A DNA stretch of 64,000 nucleotides from Adineta vaga (Eukaryota; Rotifera). The notes below the pieces were generated by a model, which saw nothing but the letters and a program-made list of their open reading frames with translations, was not told the DNA's origin and did no database searches. Numbering within the stretch: position 1 is the stretch's first letter; the number at the start of each line of letters is the position of its first letter. The position numbers were made by a program, and so were the translations under genes. Location: contig CP075494.1 of NCBI GenBank assembly GCA_021613535.1, forward strand, positions 248,001-312,000. The letters run 5' to 3'. Below, one piece after another: positions 22,489 through 34,152 of this stretch.

Positions 22489-23588
22489 GAAAAAAAAAAT
22501 GAGCAAGAATGTCCAATTGAAGTCATAGAATAAATTTGACTTAAAATTTATATTTTTTTTTCGAAAATATTCTTGCACTGATTGTTGTATTTGTTGAATG
22601 TCTAGTACGTTTTATCAATATTGTATAAATGTATTTGTCTCGTAGTTGTTATGTAAGTACATGTTGATTCGAATATATAGCTTGTTTCAACTCGATGGAA
22701 TGTTGGTGTGGATATGTGATAGAAAAGGATTTGCACTTAAGATCTTCTAGATTCGGAATTTTGCTGGTTCAATTTTGACTATAGGCACTATCTCACCCAA
22801 ACATAAGTAGACAAACAGATCAAAACTTGATTCTCGAACAATCAGCGATGTCACATTACGGTTGATATCCGTCTGAATTATTACTGAATAATGTATTTGT
22901 TAGTTCAAATAAAATTATTTAAATTAATAAGTAAGTATCAGCAGCTTTTTAGTACTGATATTAATTTTAGACTATGATAGGTGATTATCCCTCGCAGTGC
23001 AGGAAAAATATACAATATTACAATGAGATCAAATGAAGCATTTCAAACAATCAATATAAGCTAGTTTCATTTACGCCGATGACATCACATTCTTTTTAAA
23101 AGTGGTGATAATTTAGTTAGTCATTTGAGGTTTGACTGCATTCATCTATCTTGTTCATCCGAATGATTTTCATGCACTGCCCAAGATGAATATTAGTCTA
23201 TAAATGAACTTCCCATTCGTTGTCTTTGAAAACAGTCGGAATGACACAATTTTGTCTTCTGTTGGAGCCATTGACGCGTGACTATTCCGGGAATTTGAAT
23301 CATCAATATAACCATAGTGACGAATGGGTATATTTGACAGGGTGTGGGTGTGGATATTCTATTCATACACCACACCCACACCTTCACCTCTTAAAATTCG
23401 AATATCACCTTCTAGACAAGTCAATGGCCGATAATATGTTAACCTTGTTAGTTTGGCGGTGAGAGCTTTCTTTTGGTGCAAAAATATCTGGTCTTTTCAA
23501 TACAAACACTTTAATGATACTATTTGAAGAAGAAATTAATCGTATTAAATATTAAAACTTTTTTATGTTGATAGTTTGTATGAAATGA
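22489..23588. other. Gene-poor interval with a possible reverse-transcriptase relic and a hairpin
   Basis: Around 23003-23110 two short plus-strand frames (NEAFQTINIS, then FIYADDITFF after a stop and frame change) recall the catalytic YADD region of a reverse transcriptase, too decayed to classify. The hairpin repeat 23339-23390 follows. Nothing else is recognised. Confidence 0.3.
23339..23390. repeat. G-arm/C-arm hairpin repeat
   Basis: Left arm AGGGTGTGGGTGTGGATA, right arm CACCACACCCACACCTTCAC; short AT loop. One of the best-paired copies. Confidence 0.78.
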
Positions 23589-23589
23589 T

Positions 23590-23865
23590 TAATATAGCTC
23601 TGCACTACTCAGAGTACTAGCGTCAGATCCACCAGTAACTAACACTTTTTCATTTGTCAATATAGATACTGTGTGGACCAGATCGTGCGTTATTCATGCC
23701 ACCAGTGGTTGTTCAAATTCTGGTTGATAGATAATATAACTCAGCACTATTTAGTTTCTCATGATAATATCCACCAGCAACTAATACTTTTCCATCTATT
23801 AACACGGACGCTGTGCAGCTAGCTCGTGCATTATTCATGCTACCAGTAGTTGTCCATTCTATACA
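23590..23865 (-). pseudogene. Kelch-repeat gene fragment
   Basis: On the minus strand two Kelch units are readable: MNNARASCTASVLIDGKVLV with AGGYYHEKLNSAELYY, then TTGGMNNARS followed after a frame change by VSILTNEKVLVTGGSDASTL and SSAELY. Stops and a frameshift break it. The fragment ends at a MITE insertion at 23866, and sequence to the right may continue it. Kelch blades form beta-propellers. Confidence 0.75.
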
Positions 23866-23873
23866 GAAATATT

Positions 23874-24075
23874 CAAGGGGGAAAAGCGGATCCTGGATCC
23901 TAGATCGTTTTTTTTCTTCGTTAATAGCTCTGTGGTAGACAAAGGCTACTAGTGCAATCTTAACAACAAATCACACTCATTACATTGATATAGAGAAAAG
24001 AGGAAAAAACGAGTTTTTTCATATGTCAGGATCTCTAGGATCCATGAGGATCCAGGACCCGCTTTTTCCCCCTTG
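23874..24075. mobile_element. hAT-type MITE with 8-bp target duplication
   Basis: This 202-bp element begins CAAGGGGGAAAAGCGGATCC and ends with the matching inverted repeat (GGACCCGCTTTTTCCCCCTTG). It is flanked by GAAATATT at 23866-23873 and 24076-24083, an exact 8-bp duplication typical of hAT transposons. There is no coding capacity, so it must have been moved by a transposase elsewhere. It lies in or beside the Kelch relic. Confidence 0.88.
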
Positions 24076-24304
24076 GAAATATTCGAATATATCCTTTATG
24101 GGAAGAATGAGTAAAAATCGTGTATGATATAGATCGATAGTGGGTTTCGCATTTTTACTAAAGAATCCTATGCCTGAATAACAGAGACATTAGTTTTGCA
24201 TTTTCTATCTTTCATTACATTACTTTCAAGAATTAATGCACTTTCGATCATGTGCATCTTCTATTGATTATAATCGCTCTAGTGTAACTTCCCAGGTGAA
24301 GAAG

Positions 24305-24365
24305 AAGGGTGTGAGTGTGGATGGTGTAAATAAGAGATGCATATAATATCCACACTCACACCCAC
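24305..24365. repeat. G-arm/C-arm hairpin repeat
   Basis: Left arm AGGGTGTGAGTGTGGATGGT, right arm ATATCCACACTCACACCCAC. Near-perfect pairing over about 18 bases. Confidence 0.8.
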
Positions 24366-25265
24366 GATTTCTAAAACTTAAAACGATCGTGCAATATGCA
24401 CGGGTTTCAGCTAGTATATATATGTTGTTAATGTTTTTTTGAGTAACGATTAAATGATCTTAAATTATGTTTAGCACGCAATAGAGGGTGTATGGTAATA
24501 TATTTATTAGATTATTAATTGGTTGTAGAGAATATCTTTGTCAAGTTCTTGTAAATTTTGTAATGTTCTCTGATCACAAGTGGATTGCCCAATTGTGATA
24601 AACTTCTTGTAGGAGATAGAAAGGAAACCATTGGTATATGATCTGACAACGGTTGGAGGATGTGCGTGTAGGGATGTACAGTGTCGAATAACGGAGCACT
24701 GACAAACACCGCCGGTAAGCTCACTGACACATCTATGTTAATGTTTATGTTTATTGCTTGTAGTTCCTAGGCGGAGCATCATGACATCTTTTATACGAAA
24801 TATCGAAATATGTTGAATAGTTTTATCGGCTGATAGACTAGACCAGCTGGATTTTACTACTTCCCATGTCTACATTTCGTTAATTATAATCGCCGAAAGA
24901 CGGCTTTCTTTTGTTTATTTCACGACTGTCTTTATCTCCGTATACATTAAGTTATGTTTCTTTTACCGAAGATGTAATGATTATTTTTTATAAAACTCTT
25001 CAATGATATTATTTTCGTTGTACCTCTGAAATAAAACTTTGATTTATCTCTTGAAAACCATAGTCATCTAACCTGTGAACGTTTTCTATTGATTCTAACC
25101 ATTCCTTACTATAAAATGTACAATTAAATCAATGATAAGATGTCAGTGAAATCAGTGTAACAGTTTCAGTTTCTTCAGTATTGTCACTGACGCCGCACAT
25201 CCCTATGTGCGTGCAGTAACTTTGGATGATTAACTTGAAAAAGACGAATACCAAAAACAACGATA
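24366..25265. other. Noncoding interval
   Basis: A TATATATATG run lies near 24416. The minus frame 24515-24730 has no motif and is taken as chance. No other structure was found. Confidence 0.35.
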
Positions 25266-25269
25266 CAAG

Positions 25270-25445
25270 GTACTAAGAGGGTCCTCTTCGAAGTTCAAAC
25301 TTAAGTGAGATCTAAATGAGACTAAACTGTGTAGAAAATTTCATCTCGATCAAACGCTTCCTTCGAGAGTTATCGTGTAAACGGACGGACGGACAGACAC
25401 ACTCACCGTCTATAGTAGTGTGCTTACTTTATGAGTGCATTAGAA
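25270..25445 (-). repeat. Dispersed repeat family, copy 3 (inverted)
   Basis: On the minus strand the blocks run in the order of copies 1 and 2: AGTAAGCACACTACTATAGA, GTCCGTCCGTCCGTTTACAC, GATAACTCTCGAAGGAAGC, GATGAAATTTTCTACACAGT. This shows the family occurs in both orientations. Confidence 0.65.
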
Positions 25446-26080
25446 AGGGGGCAGCCACAGAGGCTAAGGGGTGGTTCCTTAGTGCGCTCAAGGATGAATA
25501 TTTTTGGACAAGTTGATGAAAATCAATAGGCCGTCGGTTTCATTTACTGTATTGTAATAGTGCATATAACATTCCGATTTCACTTTGAAATTGCCACATT
25601 TCTTTATTGAGTGTATTCTATTGAGCAACTAATTTCTTATGAACATATACTTAATCAGCATTCACAGCAGAACCTATAATGTGGCACAGGAGAACCCGAG
25701 GGGTGCCCCTTTAGTATAGCATATGAGGACCAAAGGGTATTCTCAATAATAGGACTTGATGATACCCATCGATTCCTTCAAAAGAACTGATCGAACAGTT
25801 CAGCTCCTTTGAACTGAGCTGTTGGAAAAGTTCAGTTCGTTCGAAATAAACGATTTTTCAGTTCTAAAGTTCATTTGAGTCGGTTCTTGAGCTAGAACTT
25901 GTGTAGCCCTAGTGTGGATGAAGATGAGTATCAGCGAGCACGAGGTACACCACATCCATTTGCCTGAAAAGTCCATTGATTGAACAATAAGCAATGAAAA
26001 TCAAGTTATGGAACAAATGTTGTTTTAAGAAAGATGAAGACAGAAAGTTCATATATGATCTGTATCTGATCCGATCTAAG
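25446..26080. other. Noncoding interval with GTTCAGTTC-rich segment
   Basis: At 25785-25910 the motif GTTCAGTTC/GAACTGA recurs and the segment ends at AGAACTTGTGTAGCCCTAG, which resembles half of a hAT-like MITE end; the other half was not found. Around 25440-25760 there are G-rich runs (AGAAAGGGGGCAGCC, AGGGGTGCCCCTTT) of unknown meaning. Confidence 0.3.
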
Positions 26081-26109
26081 AATGTTTTTCGATGAGAAAA
26101 AGTCAAGAG

Positions 26110-26250
26110 AAATCGTGCTCATCGAAAAGATTTCTCATGATAATTTTGATCTCCAGATATTCTAGAATAATTTATGTCTCTCATATAATTTCTACAGTGC
26201 ACGTAACTTTAAAGAAAAGTTCGTACTTTCCGTATTTGTTCTTTTTTTTT
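26110..26250 (+). repeat. Partial copy of the dispersed repeat's 3' flank
   Basis: The sequence GCACGTAACTTTAAAGAAAA and TTTCCGTATTTGTTCT resembles the tail following copy 2 at 3930-3972 (ACACATAACTTTCGG, TTTCCGCATTTGTTTT). Upstream homology is weak. Confidence 0.4.
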
Positions 26251-26639
26251 ATTACATTCGATATTAAATTATAATCTTTTTATTTTGTCACTTTATATAT
26301 ATGAGAAAACTTTTTCATATAGCTTTGAGATACATTTTCATTTATATTCCTCGCCAAAGACGTCATTTTTAATATTGATAAAATAAAAAAAGTTTTACTC
26401 ATTTTCACTTTCCATTTTATAGTACAAAAAGTATGAAAAAAGACATCCAATAAAATTTATACTTATAATACTAATTGGATAAGCACAAATACCACGAACA
26501 TGAGTAGAAGTAATGTACTAACTATCCGACCATTGACTTAAAAGCACTTTTTTCGTACTAAAAATCAACCTTTTAAGGTAATAGAAAAATTACTTTTTAA
26601 TGTTGTTTTTCTTTCATTCGTGTACTACATAAGAAATAT

Positions 26640-26999
26640 TGATAGTTGTCATTAGTTTATCTACATTAAAAATAGACGGCATTTTTGTGACAATCTAAAT
26701 GATTGTACTCTTTCTCTTCCCTTCTCATATACTACAGTATTCGACCTAGATGTATGATTCCTCTTTCCTCATATATTTCATAGAGCGTGACATTCATATG
26801 AGATGCTTATGATAGTTGAACTCTCATTCTTGACATAGATTATCTTACTCTATGGAATTTGATATTTTTCTGTAGTGTGATACTATATGTACTGAGAACT
26901 AAATTAGGACGAGGGAAATACAGTATAGATACAATTTCTTAGGATGTAATAAAAGAATGCACGTACTACTCATCATTTCTTGAATCAGAAATCGTCATA
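26640..26999 (+). repeat. LTR-like dispersed repeat, copy A
   Basis: It shares blocks in order with 36100-36484: GTGACAATCTAAATGATTGT, GAATTTGATATTTTTCTGTA, GGACGAGGGAAATACAGTAT, AATAAAAGAATGCACGTACT, ending ATCAGAAATCGTCA (here GAATCAGAAATCGTCA). A polyadenylation-like AATAAA and a CA end fit the 3' part of a solo LTR, but no 5' TG end or flanking duplication was located. Confidence 0.5.
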
Positions 27000-27282
27000 C
27001 TTTTATTGTGCAATATTAGTTATTACAAAATATTTAATGATGAAAGAGCTATTCCTAGTAGAACTACTTGTCCGTAGAGTACTTTTGACTATTTGTACTG
27101 GAAAAGGCTCAATGTGTAACACGTCTTATTTCAGATTTTTATGAATATGAGAAGATTTGAGTATCTTATCTTGACAATTCAATTTTCTATAAAACTTCGT
27201 AAATAAGTTATTTGAATTAGAACTGTCAGAATAAGATTCAGTTCAAAGATTCTTTAAAAAAAAACGATAAGATTATTGAATA
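27000..27282. other. 5' flank of the receptor gene
   Basis: AT-rich, no gene or repeat seen; presumably holds the promoter of the receptor starting at 27283. Confidence 0.35.
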
Positions 27283-28314
27283 ATGAATTATGATTTTTTT
27301 TCTTTTGGCATTTCAGAACATCTCGAATATTATATTGAAAGTCATTTTTCGATGCCCATTTCTAATTATATTCGTTCATGGATTTTGCTAGTACCTATAT
27401 TTCCTTCCATAATAATCAATATCTTTGCTTTATATCATTTTATCGGTAGTCGAGCACTTCGTACTGCTCTGAACAATCATGTTATAATTGTTCTTCTCAT
27501 TTATACACTTATTGCACAAATTATCTGTATTGCATGGCAAAGTCATTTCTTACGTACTGGAACAGTATTAATATCCACACCTGCTTTCTGTTCTACTTGG
27601 ATATTCACAAGTGGATGGCTATATACCTCAATATATTTTCTTATGGCATGGGCATCAATTGAACGACATATTCTGATTTTTCATTCCAAGTATTTATCAA
27701 CTAAATTTAAGCGACTTTTTTTTCATTATTTTCCTTTAATGTTTTGTATTCTTTGGCCTCTATCATTTTATTCCTTCGTATATATAATTATACCTTGTAA
27801 TGGACCATTTGTGTACAATGTAATCTTTTGTGCTCGTTTTACCTGCCTATCGAATATAAATGGAGCATCATTAATCGAAAACTTTGCTCATCAACTTGGG
27901 ACAACATTTACCACTCTGATATTTAATGTCACACTGTTTATTCGTGTAGTTTATTATCGACAAAATGCTGGTAGAATAGTAGAATGGAGAAAATATAAGA
28001 AGATGGCAGTTCAATTATTCTCAATATGTGGATTATATCTTTGTTTTCAACTTCCAGGAACGACATTGAGTACTGCTTATATACTTGGCATGTCTCAAAG
28101 TATAGCATTTGATATATTCTATGATTGTGTCTTTTTTGCTCTTACAGTTATTCAGTTTATGCCATTAGCATGCGTAATGTCATTACCTAATCTAAGAATG
28201 AAGTGTCAAAGATGTGTTTTATTTTGGCGAACACCATCTGTTGTTGAAACACAAGTACAAACGCAACTTCGTATGAAAATGGCTCGAATAGGGACTGTAG
28301 TTCCCATAGTTTGA
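27283..28314 (+). CDS. Divergent rhodopsin-like seven-helix receptor
   Basis: A single-exon frame of 343 residues with seven hydrophobic segments; an N-terminal segment of about 30 residues precedes TM1. The end of TM3 carries AWASIERHILIFHSK, with ERH in the DRY position. The loop before TM6 is RQNAGRIVEWRKYKKMAVQL and a basic tail follows TM7. Cys residues before TM3 (AFCSTW) and in extracellular loop 2 could form the usual disulphide. The same IERHILIFH motif occurs in the receptor at 63061, so the two belong to one family. Such receptors couple external ligands to G proteins; the ligand is unknown. No frame defects are seen. Confidence 0.85.
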   Translation: MNYDFFSFGISEHLEYYIESHFSMPISNYIRSWILLVPIFPSIIINIFALYHFIGSRALRTALNNHVIIVLLIYTLIAQIICIAWQSHFLRTGTVLISTPAFCSTWIFTSGWLYTSIYFLMAWASIERHILIFHSKYLSTKFKRLFFHYFPLMFCILWPLSFYSFVYIIIPCNGPFVYNVIFCARFTCLSNINGASLIENFAHQLGTTFTTLIFNVTLFIRVVYYRQNAGRIVEWRKYKKMAVQLFSICGLYLCFQLPGTTLSTAYILGMSQSIAFDIFYDCVFFALTVIQFMPLACVMSLPNLRMKCQRCVLFWRTPSVVETQVQTQLRMKMARIGTVVPIV

Positions 28315-28470
28315 AAGTTCTTTTTAATGTTAATGAAAAAAGAATTGATATTTATGTTTTAGTATCGTATATTTATTTTTGTTCAAATTGTTTATGTTGT
28401 TTTGTTTTTTTGAATGAATAAAATTGATTTATACATGTATGAAAATTATTTTACTTCTTCATTATAATTA

Positions 28471-29959
28471 TTATCTAATATCCAGTTTTAAATGTGGTCT
28501 AGATTGATGTGCTTGTTCGAGTCGTTCTTTGCCTGTCGGAGAGAAATTACAATAAGATAAATAGAGATAGACCAATGATCGACCATATTTGATCATTTGA
28601 ATAAGAGAATCGATACTTCCATCAGTGAGTAATATGTTCTCATTAAGAGATAAAAATCGAAGAGTTTTATTATGATTTACAATCGCATCAGCTAATATTT
28701 GAACTCCAATATTGCTTATTTTATTTTTACAAAGCCATAGATTCGTTAATGATTTGTTTGTTTTAATCATTTGAACAAGATACTTTACACTTTCATCTGT
28801 GAGATTATTATTTCCAATGTTAAGTTGAATAATTGTTTTGTTATTTATAAGAACATTAACGAGAAAAGAAAGACCTTCATCACCTATTTGATTCCCATGA
28901 AGAATTAATGTTTTCAATGAACAATTATTAATCAATGCTTGAGCTAAAATCCAAATACCAGCTGCTGTAATATTATTTGATGCTAAACTAAGTCCTGGAC
29001 ATCTATTTTTGATAATGGCTTCTCTGACAACAAACTCCATATCTTGATCGGTCACATTTTGACTATCAAGATGTATATTAGTATGACTTCCATATTTTTG
29101 CATTGATCGTTGTAATATCGTATTTTTATATTGATTAGTAATATTATGGATATTTTGATTATTATTATTAATGGTCGATACAGTTTTGTTGTCTATTTCA
29201 ATAGATTAATAGAAGAAAAACAGAATAAAGATCATTTTTCTTACCTGAAGATGATTGTATTTCTTCGAATTGAATTAAATGAAGACCATGACCTTGATTA
29301 AGACAACCATGAACTCTAAATTTTGTGGCAGGAAGAATAAGTATTTCATTTTCCGATGGAAAATATGAATATTTGCTGATATTTTTTCCCGAATAACATT
29401 CAATAGTAAATAATGTTCGTGTACTTGTCATGCCCAAAAACGCATCTGATTGAAGTACATTAATATTATCGGTACACGAAGAAAATCCCCACCATGTAAT
29501 TATTTCATTTGTTTTATAAAGATCACTTAAATCTAATTTTATTCCTCGATATACAAATTTATGTAAATTCGGAAGACGTGATAATGCTGTTAGAAAAAGT
29601 TTCAAATACAAAAACCATGATTTAAGTTGACTTCTATCATTGGATCGTAATGTTTTATTTAAAGAAACATAAAGACATTTATCCATTGGTTGCCAATCCA
29701 TCGTATAAAGCATTATTGATGATGATTCATCCACAGTCAATCCATCAGTTGTTTGATTTTGACATCGTTCTTTAGCAATGAATGCATAATTCTCAATCGC
29801 AGGTAGAAATGAAACAAGTGGTTCAATAGCTATTTCCAAAGGAACAATTGGCATATGTTCATATCCATTAATAGGAGGAAGAATTCTGACTGGCTCTTGA
29901 TTAATATCAGCAAAACGAAGAATACGTTGTGTATTATATTCACTATTGTTTGTTGCCAT
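28471..29959 (-). CDS. Mono-ADP-ribosyltransferase fused to ribonuclease-inhibitor-type LRRs
   Basis: Exon 1 is 29245-29959 and exon 2 28471-29192, with a 52-bp GT..AG intron, giving 478 residues. The ART domain occupies about residues 30-235 and has the R-S-E core: VYRGI (Arg138), WWGFSSCT (Ser-containing STS-like strand) and SENEILILP, where Glu203 and Glu205 form the ExE of arginine-specific enzymes. These transfer ADP-ribose from NAD to protein arginines. Residues about 275-475 form about six RI-like LRRs ([18 protein letters not shown] type, for example [13 protein letters not shown] and [13 protein letters not shown]), likely the target-binding part. No signal peptide is seen, so it is probably cytosolic. 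It converges on the receptor at 27283-28314. Confidence 0.88.
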
Positions 29960-30605
29960 AGATCAATAAAAAATCTATAATTGAATAAATAAAATTTTTT
30001 TTATTCCCAAAGAAAAAACGCATTTATGTCCATACTTTTTCTTCGTCACATGTAATGTGCCATGCAGCTGTTTTTTTATAAGACAATTGTATTGCAACAG
30101 AAAAGAAAAAGAAGAGAAAAGGAGAAAAAAAGGCAATAAAGAATGTATTACATTACATTAGAACAAACAATACAGAATATGAGATACAAATGTTTATAAA
30201 AAAAACAAATTTCATCAATTTTCGTTATATATATTACAAGACAAAAGAAACTATGTAATTTATATCATGCAAGTTATAGTCGATGAAATCTTTTTTTGGA
30301 GAAGGGTGTGAGTGTTTTTTGGTCAAAATATGGATTTTTATAATCTTTTTCGCATAGATATTCTAAATATGATCATTTGTGTAAGTATTCACAGAAAATA
30401 ATATTCGATTTATAAATAATTTTTGTTAAAAAAATTGAACAATATATTCTTACAAATATTCTACGACGTATTGCAACGAAACAGATTACAGAATCTTTTC
30501 TAGATCATTTCATCCAAGATATAACACAAAAAAAATTGTTACAATAATTTGGTCAATTCAGATATTTGTATTATTATTTAAATTATTCGTTAAAATAAAT
30601 GAAAT
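29960..30605. other. AT-rich interval with one hairpin arm
   Basis: A lone G-rich arm GAAGGGTGTGAGTG lies at 30301-30314 with no partner nearby. No gene is seen. Confidence 0.35.
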
Positions 30606-30617
30606 TGTTTTTATTTT

Positions 30618-30910
30618 AGTTTTACAACATTATCTGTTAATCATTTATTACTTCTATGTGGAGTAGATCCTAATAATGTTTTCAATCGAAAAGAAGATCG
30701 ATGATTATATTTCATTGATCAATGTTCAGATATTTTTGTAGTAAAACCTTTCATTGAATTACTTCTTGCTTATGGTGAACATTCTGATGCTACCAATTGT
30801 CTAAGTCAACAACCGAAAAATCTAGCATAAGCACATGATATTAAAGAATTACTTTCAAATAGTCGATATCTTTCACTTAAATGTGAATATGTTCAACTGA
30901 TTATTTGAAA
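30618..30910 (+). pseudogene. Ankyrin-like repeat relic
   Basis: One frame reads SVNHLLLLCGVDPNNVFNRK, stop, LYFIDQCSDIFVV, then PFIELLLAYGEHSDA, NCLSQQPKNLA, stop, AHDIKELLSN. The LLLLCGVDPN and IELLLAYGEHSD parts have the look of ankyrin helices and loops. Two in-frame stops (near 30701 and 30827) and no start make it nonfunctional. Confidence 0.5.
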
Positions 30911-31026
30911 AAAGATAAATTATAAACATTGTTTATCATCAAAACTTATTGCTTTTATTCAAATACATTGAAAATCAGATACAAATTATTTTGTGATTGC
31001 TTTCATAAATTTAGAATAAATTTTCA

Positions 31027-31081
31027 AGCGGATGTGGGTGTGTGGATGTAGATGAGAGAAGAAAGAACATCGACACCCTCA
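31027..31081. repeat. G-arm/C-arm hairpin repeat
   Basis: Left arm GCGGATGTGGGTGTGTGGAT, right arm ACATCGACACCCTCA, separated by a GAGAGAAGAAAG loop much like that of the copy at 10122. Confidence 0.65.
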
Positions 31082-31639
31082 AATGTATATCTTTTCTGAT
31101 AGAAGAGAAAGTTTTTATCTGAAAACATCAAGTATTAAAAACTAAAGAAAAAGAATTCATTGAAGTTTTTGTATCGATTCAATAGTTATTTATCTAAGTA
31201 TGAAAATGGATAATATTCGTTTATAATTGATTATTTTGAAATTTACAAGATCGTCTTTCGAATGACACTTGAAAATATCTTCATTTTTATCTTGATTATG
31301 ATCTAACACTCATTTGAACTCTCATTGTTTTGATGCTGTAAAATTGTTCAAAGACGACTATAGATGACTATAATATTAATTCGATATTTTTTTTTACAAA
31401 TATATTCAGAACATTTCAATCAAAATTGATCAGATCAATTCAGACAAAGTTTATCATTAATTCTGCCACCTCTTTTCGACTGATGTCAAATATAATTTAA
31501 TTTTTATTAAAATATCAATATCATATAAAAGGAAATTTCTATTTAGTGTAAATATAACAACTATATACTTTTTCAATATATTCATAGTCAAAAAGTCAGT
31601 GATCAATATGTCATTAATTCAATGGGAAAAAATGTCATA

Positions 31640-32450
31640 ATATATGAGTCGATGATATATTTGAGAAGAATGTTCATGGCAATTGATGAATATCCAAAGG
31701 CAGTTAACATCGATTTCTCAAATAAACAAAATCATCATATTAGAAAAAGAAACTATTATGAATGTACATTCAACAATTAAATGTTCATTATCATGTGTAG
31801 TTATGTGAATGCACAGTATGAAAATCTTCAAAAGATCTAGTATAGTTGGTTTCATCGACACCGATAATAAATATATTCAAAAAGAAATATATATGAACTC
31901 GAGATAGAGTATTAATATGGCCAAAAACATTAAAATATCTTAAGATCATTTTTACAGATGATAGCGATTGTTTATTAATTCAACAATTAGTCGAAAAATA
32001 ATATTGATTATCGAAGTATTAATATGTATGCAAATATTAAAACATTGTTACTTAAAAGTTGTACAACACCTGATCAAAATTTTAATAGAAGTAATGTAAT
32101 CAATTTGATAGTTTATACTACTTTCGATTCACTAGATTGGGTACATGTCTTGACTAAATTACGACATTTAACTATTGACGATTGTGCAATATTAACAATG
32201 GACAATTCTAACATTTTATTGGATAATACAACGTATTTATGTTCATTAACTGTGAAAAAAAGTATGATGAAATTATTGACAGATAATTCGATGGATATGT
32301 GTATATATTCAACAATATCATTCACCATCACCACCGACTATCGAATGGTTAGAACAACAATATACTCGACTGTGTCATTCAAATTGTATTATTGTGAATG
32401 GTAGACGCGACTATTCTTTTTGGTTAGGATAATATCGATCGAAGAACAGA
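31640..32450 (+). pseudogene. F-box/LRR-type gene, 3' relic
   Basis: The frame 32024-32404 encodes leucine-rich stretches (NIKTLLLKSCTTPDQNF, LTKLRHLTIDDCAI, YLCSLTVKKSMMKLL) typical of the LRR part of bdelloid F-box proteins. Near 32335 the homology shifts frame (IEWLEQQYTRLCHSN, then INGRRDYSFWLG-like), ending in a stop near 32428. No start or F-box remains. Fragments between 31640 and 32020 are too decayed to read. Confidence 0.5.
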
Positions 32451-32875
32451 GTGTGGGGGGGGGGTAGTATTCTTATTCACTTTCATCAACATCCTTGTGA
32501 GAAGATACATCAATTATCATAAACAGCTTCTAATTAAAACTTTTCATTTATTGCAATTAAACGAGAATCATGACAGGAAATGTCATTACATGTCTCTCCG
32601 TAAAATAAACTGATGTGTTTTATTTATATACTCTTTAGAAATCTACATATGGACATGCGACATCCGTTTGGAGCGTGTGATATGACAGACAACTCTTTTC
32701 AGTTTTTCTCCGCAGAGTACAAGTCTCTAATTAGTATCTATATACAGCAAATCATACGAAGAGAAATAATCATGTATGTAAATGACATTAAAAAGTACGA
32801 GTTCACAGAGAAAGAAGAAAGATGTTATTTTAACAAAAAGTGATAGATCTATGAGATTCGCAATCTAAATTTGAC
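32451..32875. other. 5' flank of the receptor gene with a G-run
   Basis: A run of G residues (GTGTGGGGGGGGGGTAG) lies at 32450-32466. The frame 32613-32843 is of doubtful coding value. No other structure is seen. Confidence 0.35.
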
Positions 32876-33911
32876 ATGTCATCGCTCGAATTTACTGAAA
32901 AACTAGTGGCGATCTATTTAGGCATTCCTATTCTTGTCGTCGGTGTGTTGGGTGGATTTTTTACTATCATCGTTTTTCTCAGTCTTCAAACATTTCGACA
33001 AAGTTCATGTGCATTTTACTTGACAAGCATGTCACTTACCAACATCGGTCAATTAGTAACAGGTCTGCTCTCTCGTATTATGATCACTGGTTTCAATATT
33101 GACTGGACGCAAACGTCACTATTCTATTGTAAAATTAGATATTTCATATTTCAAACATGTACACTAATTTCATTAACATGCATTTGTTTGGCGGCCATTG
33201 ATCAATTCTTTATTGCATGTACTCGACCTCGTTGGCAACAATGGAGCAATATTAAAGTGGCTCGTCATCTAACAGCACTACTCAGTTCTGTTTGGTGTCT
33301 ACATGGAATTTTCTATTTAATTTTTCGCAGTCTACTTGAATCACCTCTCACTGGCAAAGTCTCCTGTACAATCATCAATGTGATCTTTGCAGAATATCAC
33401 AAATATATGTTCGCTCTTATTCTCACAGGTTGTCTACCTGTCTTTATTGCAGTTTTATTCGGATTCTTGGCTTATTATAATGTACGGCAACGGACTCATG
33501 AAGCATTACCTTTTGTTCGTCGTGAACTGGACAAGCAATTGTCAGTGATGGTTCTTTTACAAGTGATCATGAGCTTCTTTACTATTTTACCATATGTCAT
33601 CATTACTGCTCTTTCGTACAACACGAGCATAATGAACGATTCAGTCATTGCAGGAAGAATTCAGTTTTGTTCTACGATAGCCACCTTCTTCTACTATTTA
33701 AACTTTGCGGTAGGTGTGAACTGAGTAGACTACACATTACAGTTTGAATTTTTTTTTCATGCTCTCTCTGCATTTTTAGACTCCGTTTTATGCATACGTT
33801 TGTGTATCTGAAAGATTTCGTCGACAATTAATCTTTGTGCTCTACAAGATATATCGAAATCAGCGTCCACAACCAGAAATTGCTCTCAATCAAGTGAGAC
33901 CAGAAACATAA
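32876..33911 (+). CDS. Rhodopsin-like peptide-receptor-type GPCR, two exons
   Basis: Exon 1 is 32876-33709 and exon 2 33780-33911; the 70-bp intron (GTAGGT..TTTTAG) falls after FNFA-type TM7 sequence at phase 0, giving 321 residues. Seven hydrophobic segments are visible. The end of TM3 reads CLAAIDQFFIACTRPRWQQW, with DQF in the DRY position; Cys in YCKIRYF starts TM3. Exon 2 supplies TPFYAYVCVSERFRRQLI, the NPxxY-like end of TM7 and helix 8. The pattern matches FMRFamide-receptor-like families strongly expanded in bdelloids. No defects are visible. Confidence 0.85.
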
Positions 33912-34152
33912 AAGAATTTTGATGGACACTAATCACCTTTTTAACAAGACTATCATTTCATTTGATGGATTTAGATCAGTTCTCTCTTATTCACCCACAC
34001 CCTAATATTAAGCTCGAATATATATTTATGAATAAAATGACATAAGCATAAGTGACACAGTGCAAACTTTAATGAAATTATTTTCATTTTCATCAGCATG
34101 AGTAAATTCATTATCATACAAATCGACGAATGTCTTTAATTCAGTTTATGAT

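Noticed and set aside
23003-23110. YADD-like reverse transcriptase motif
   Set aside because: Only about ten residues match well, and a stop and frame change precede it; kept as a possible relic, not as a gene.
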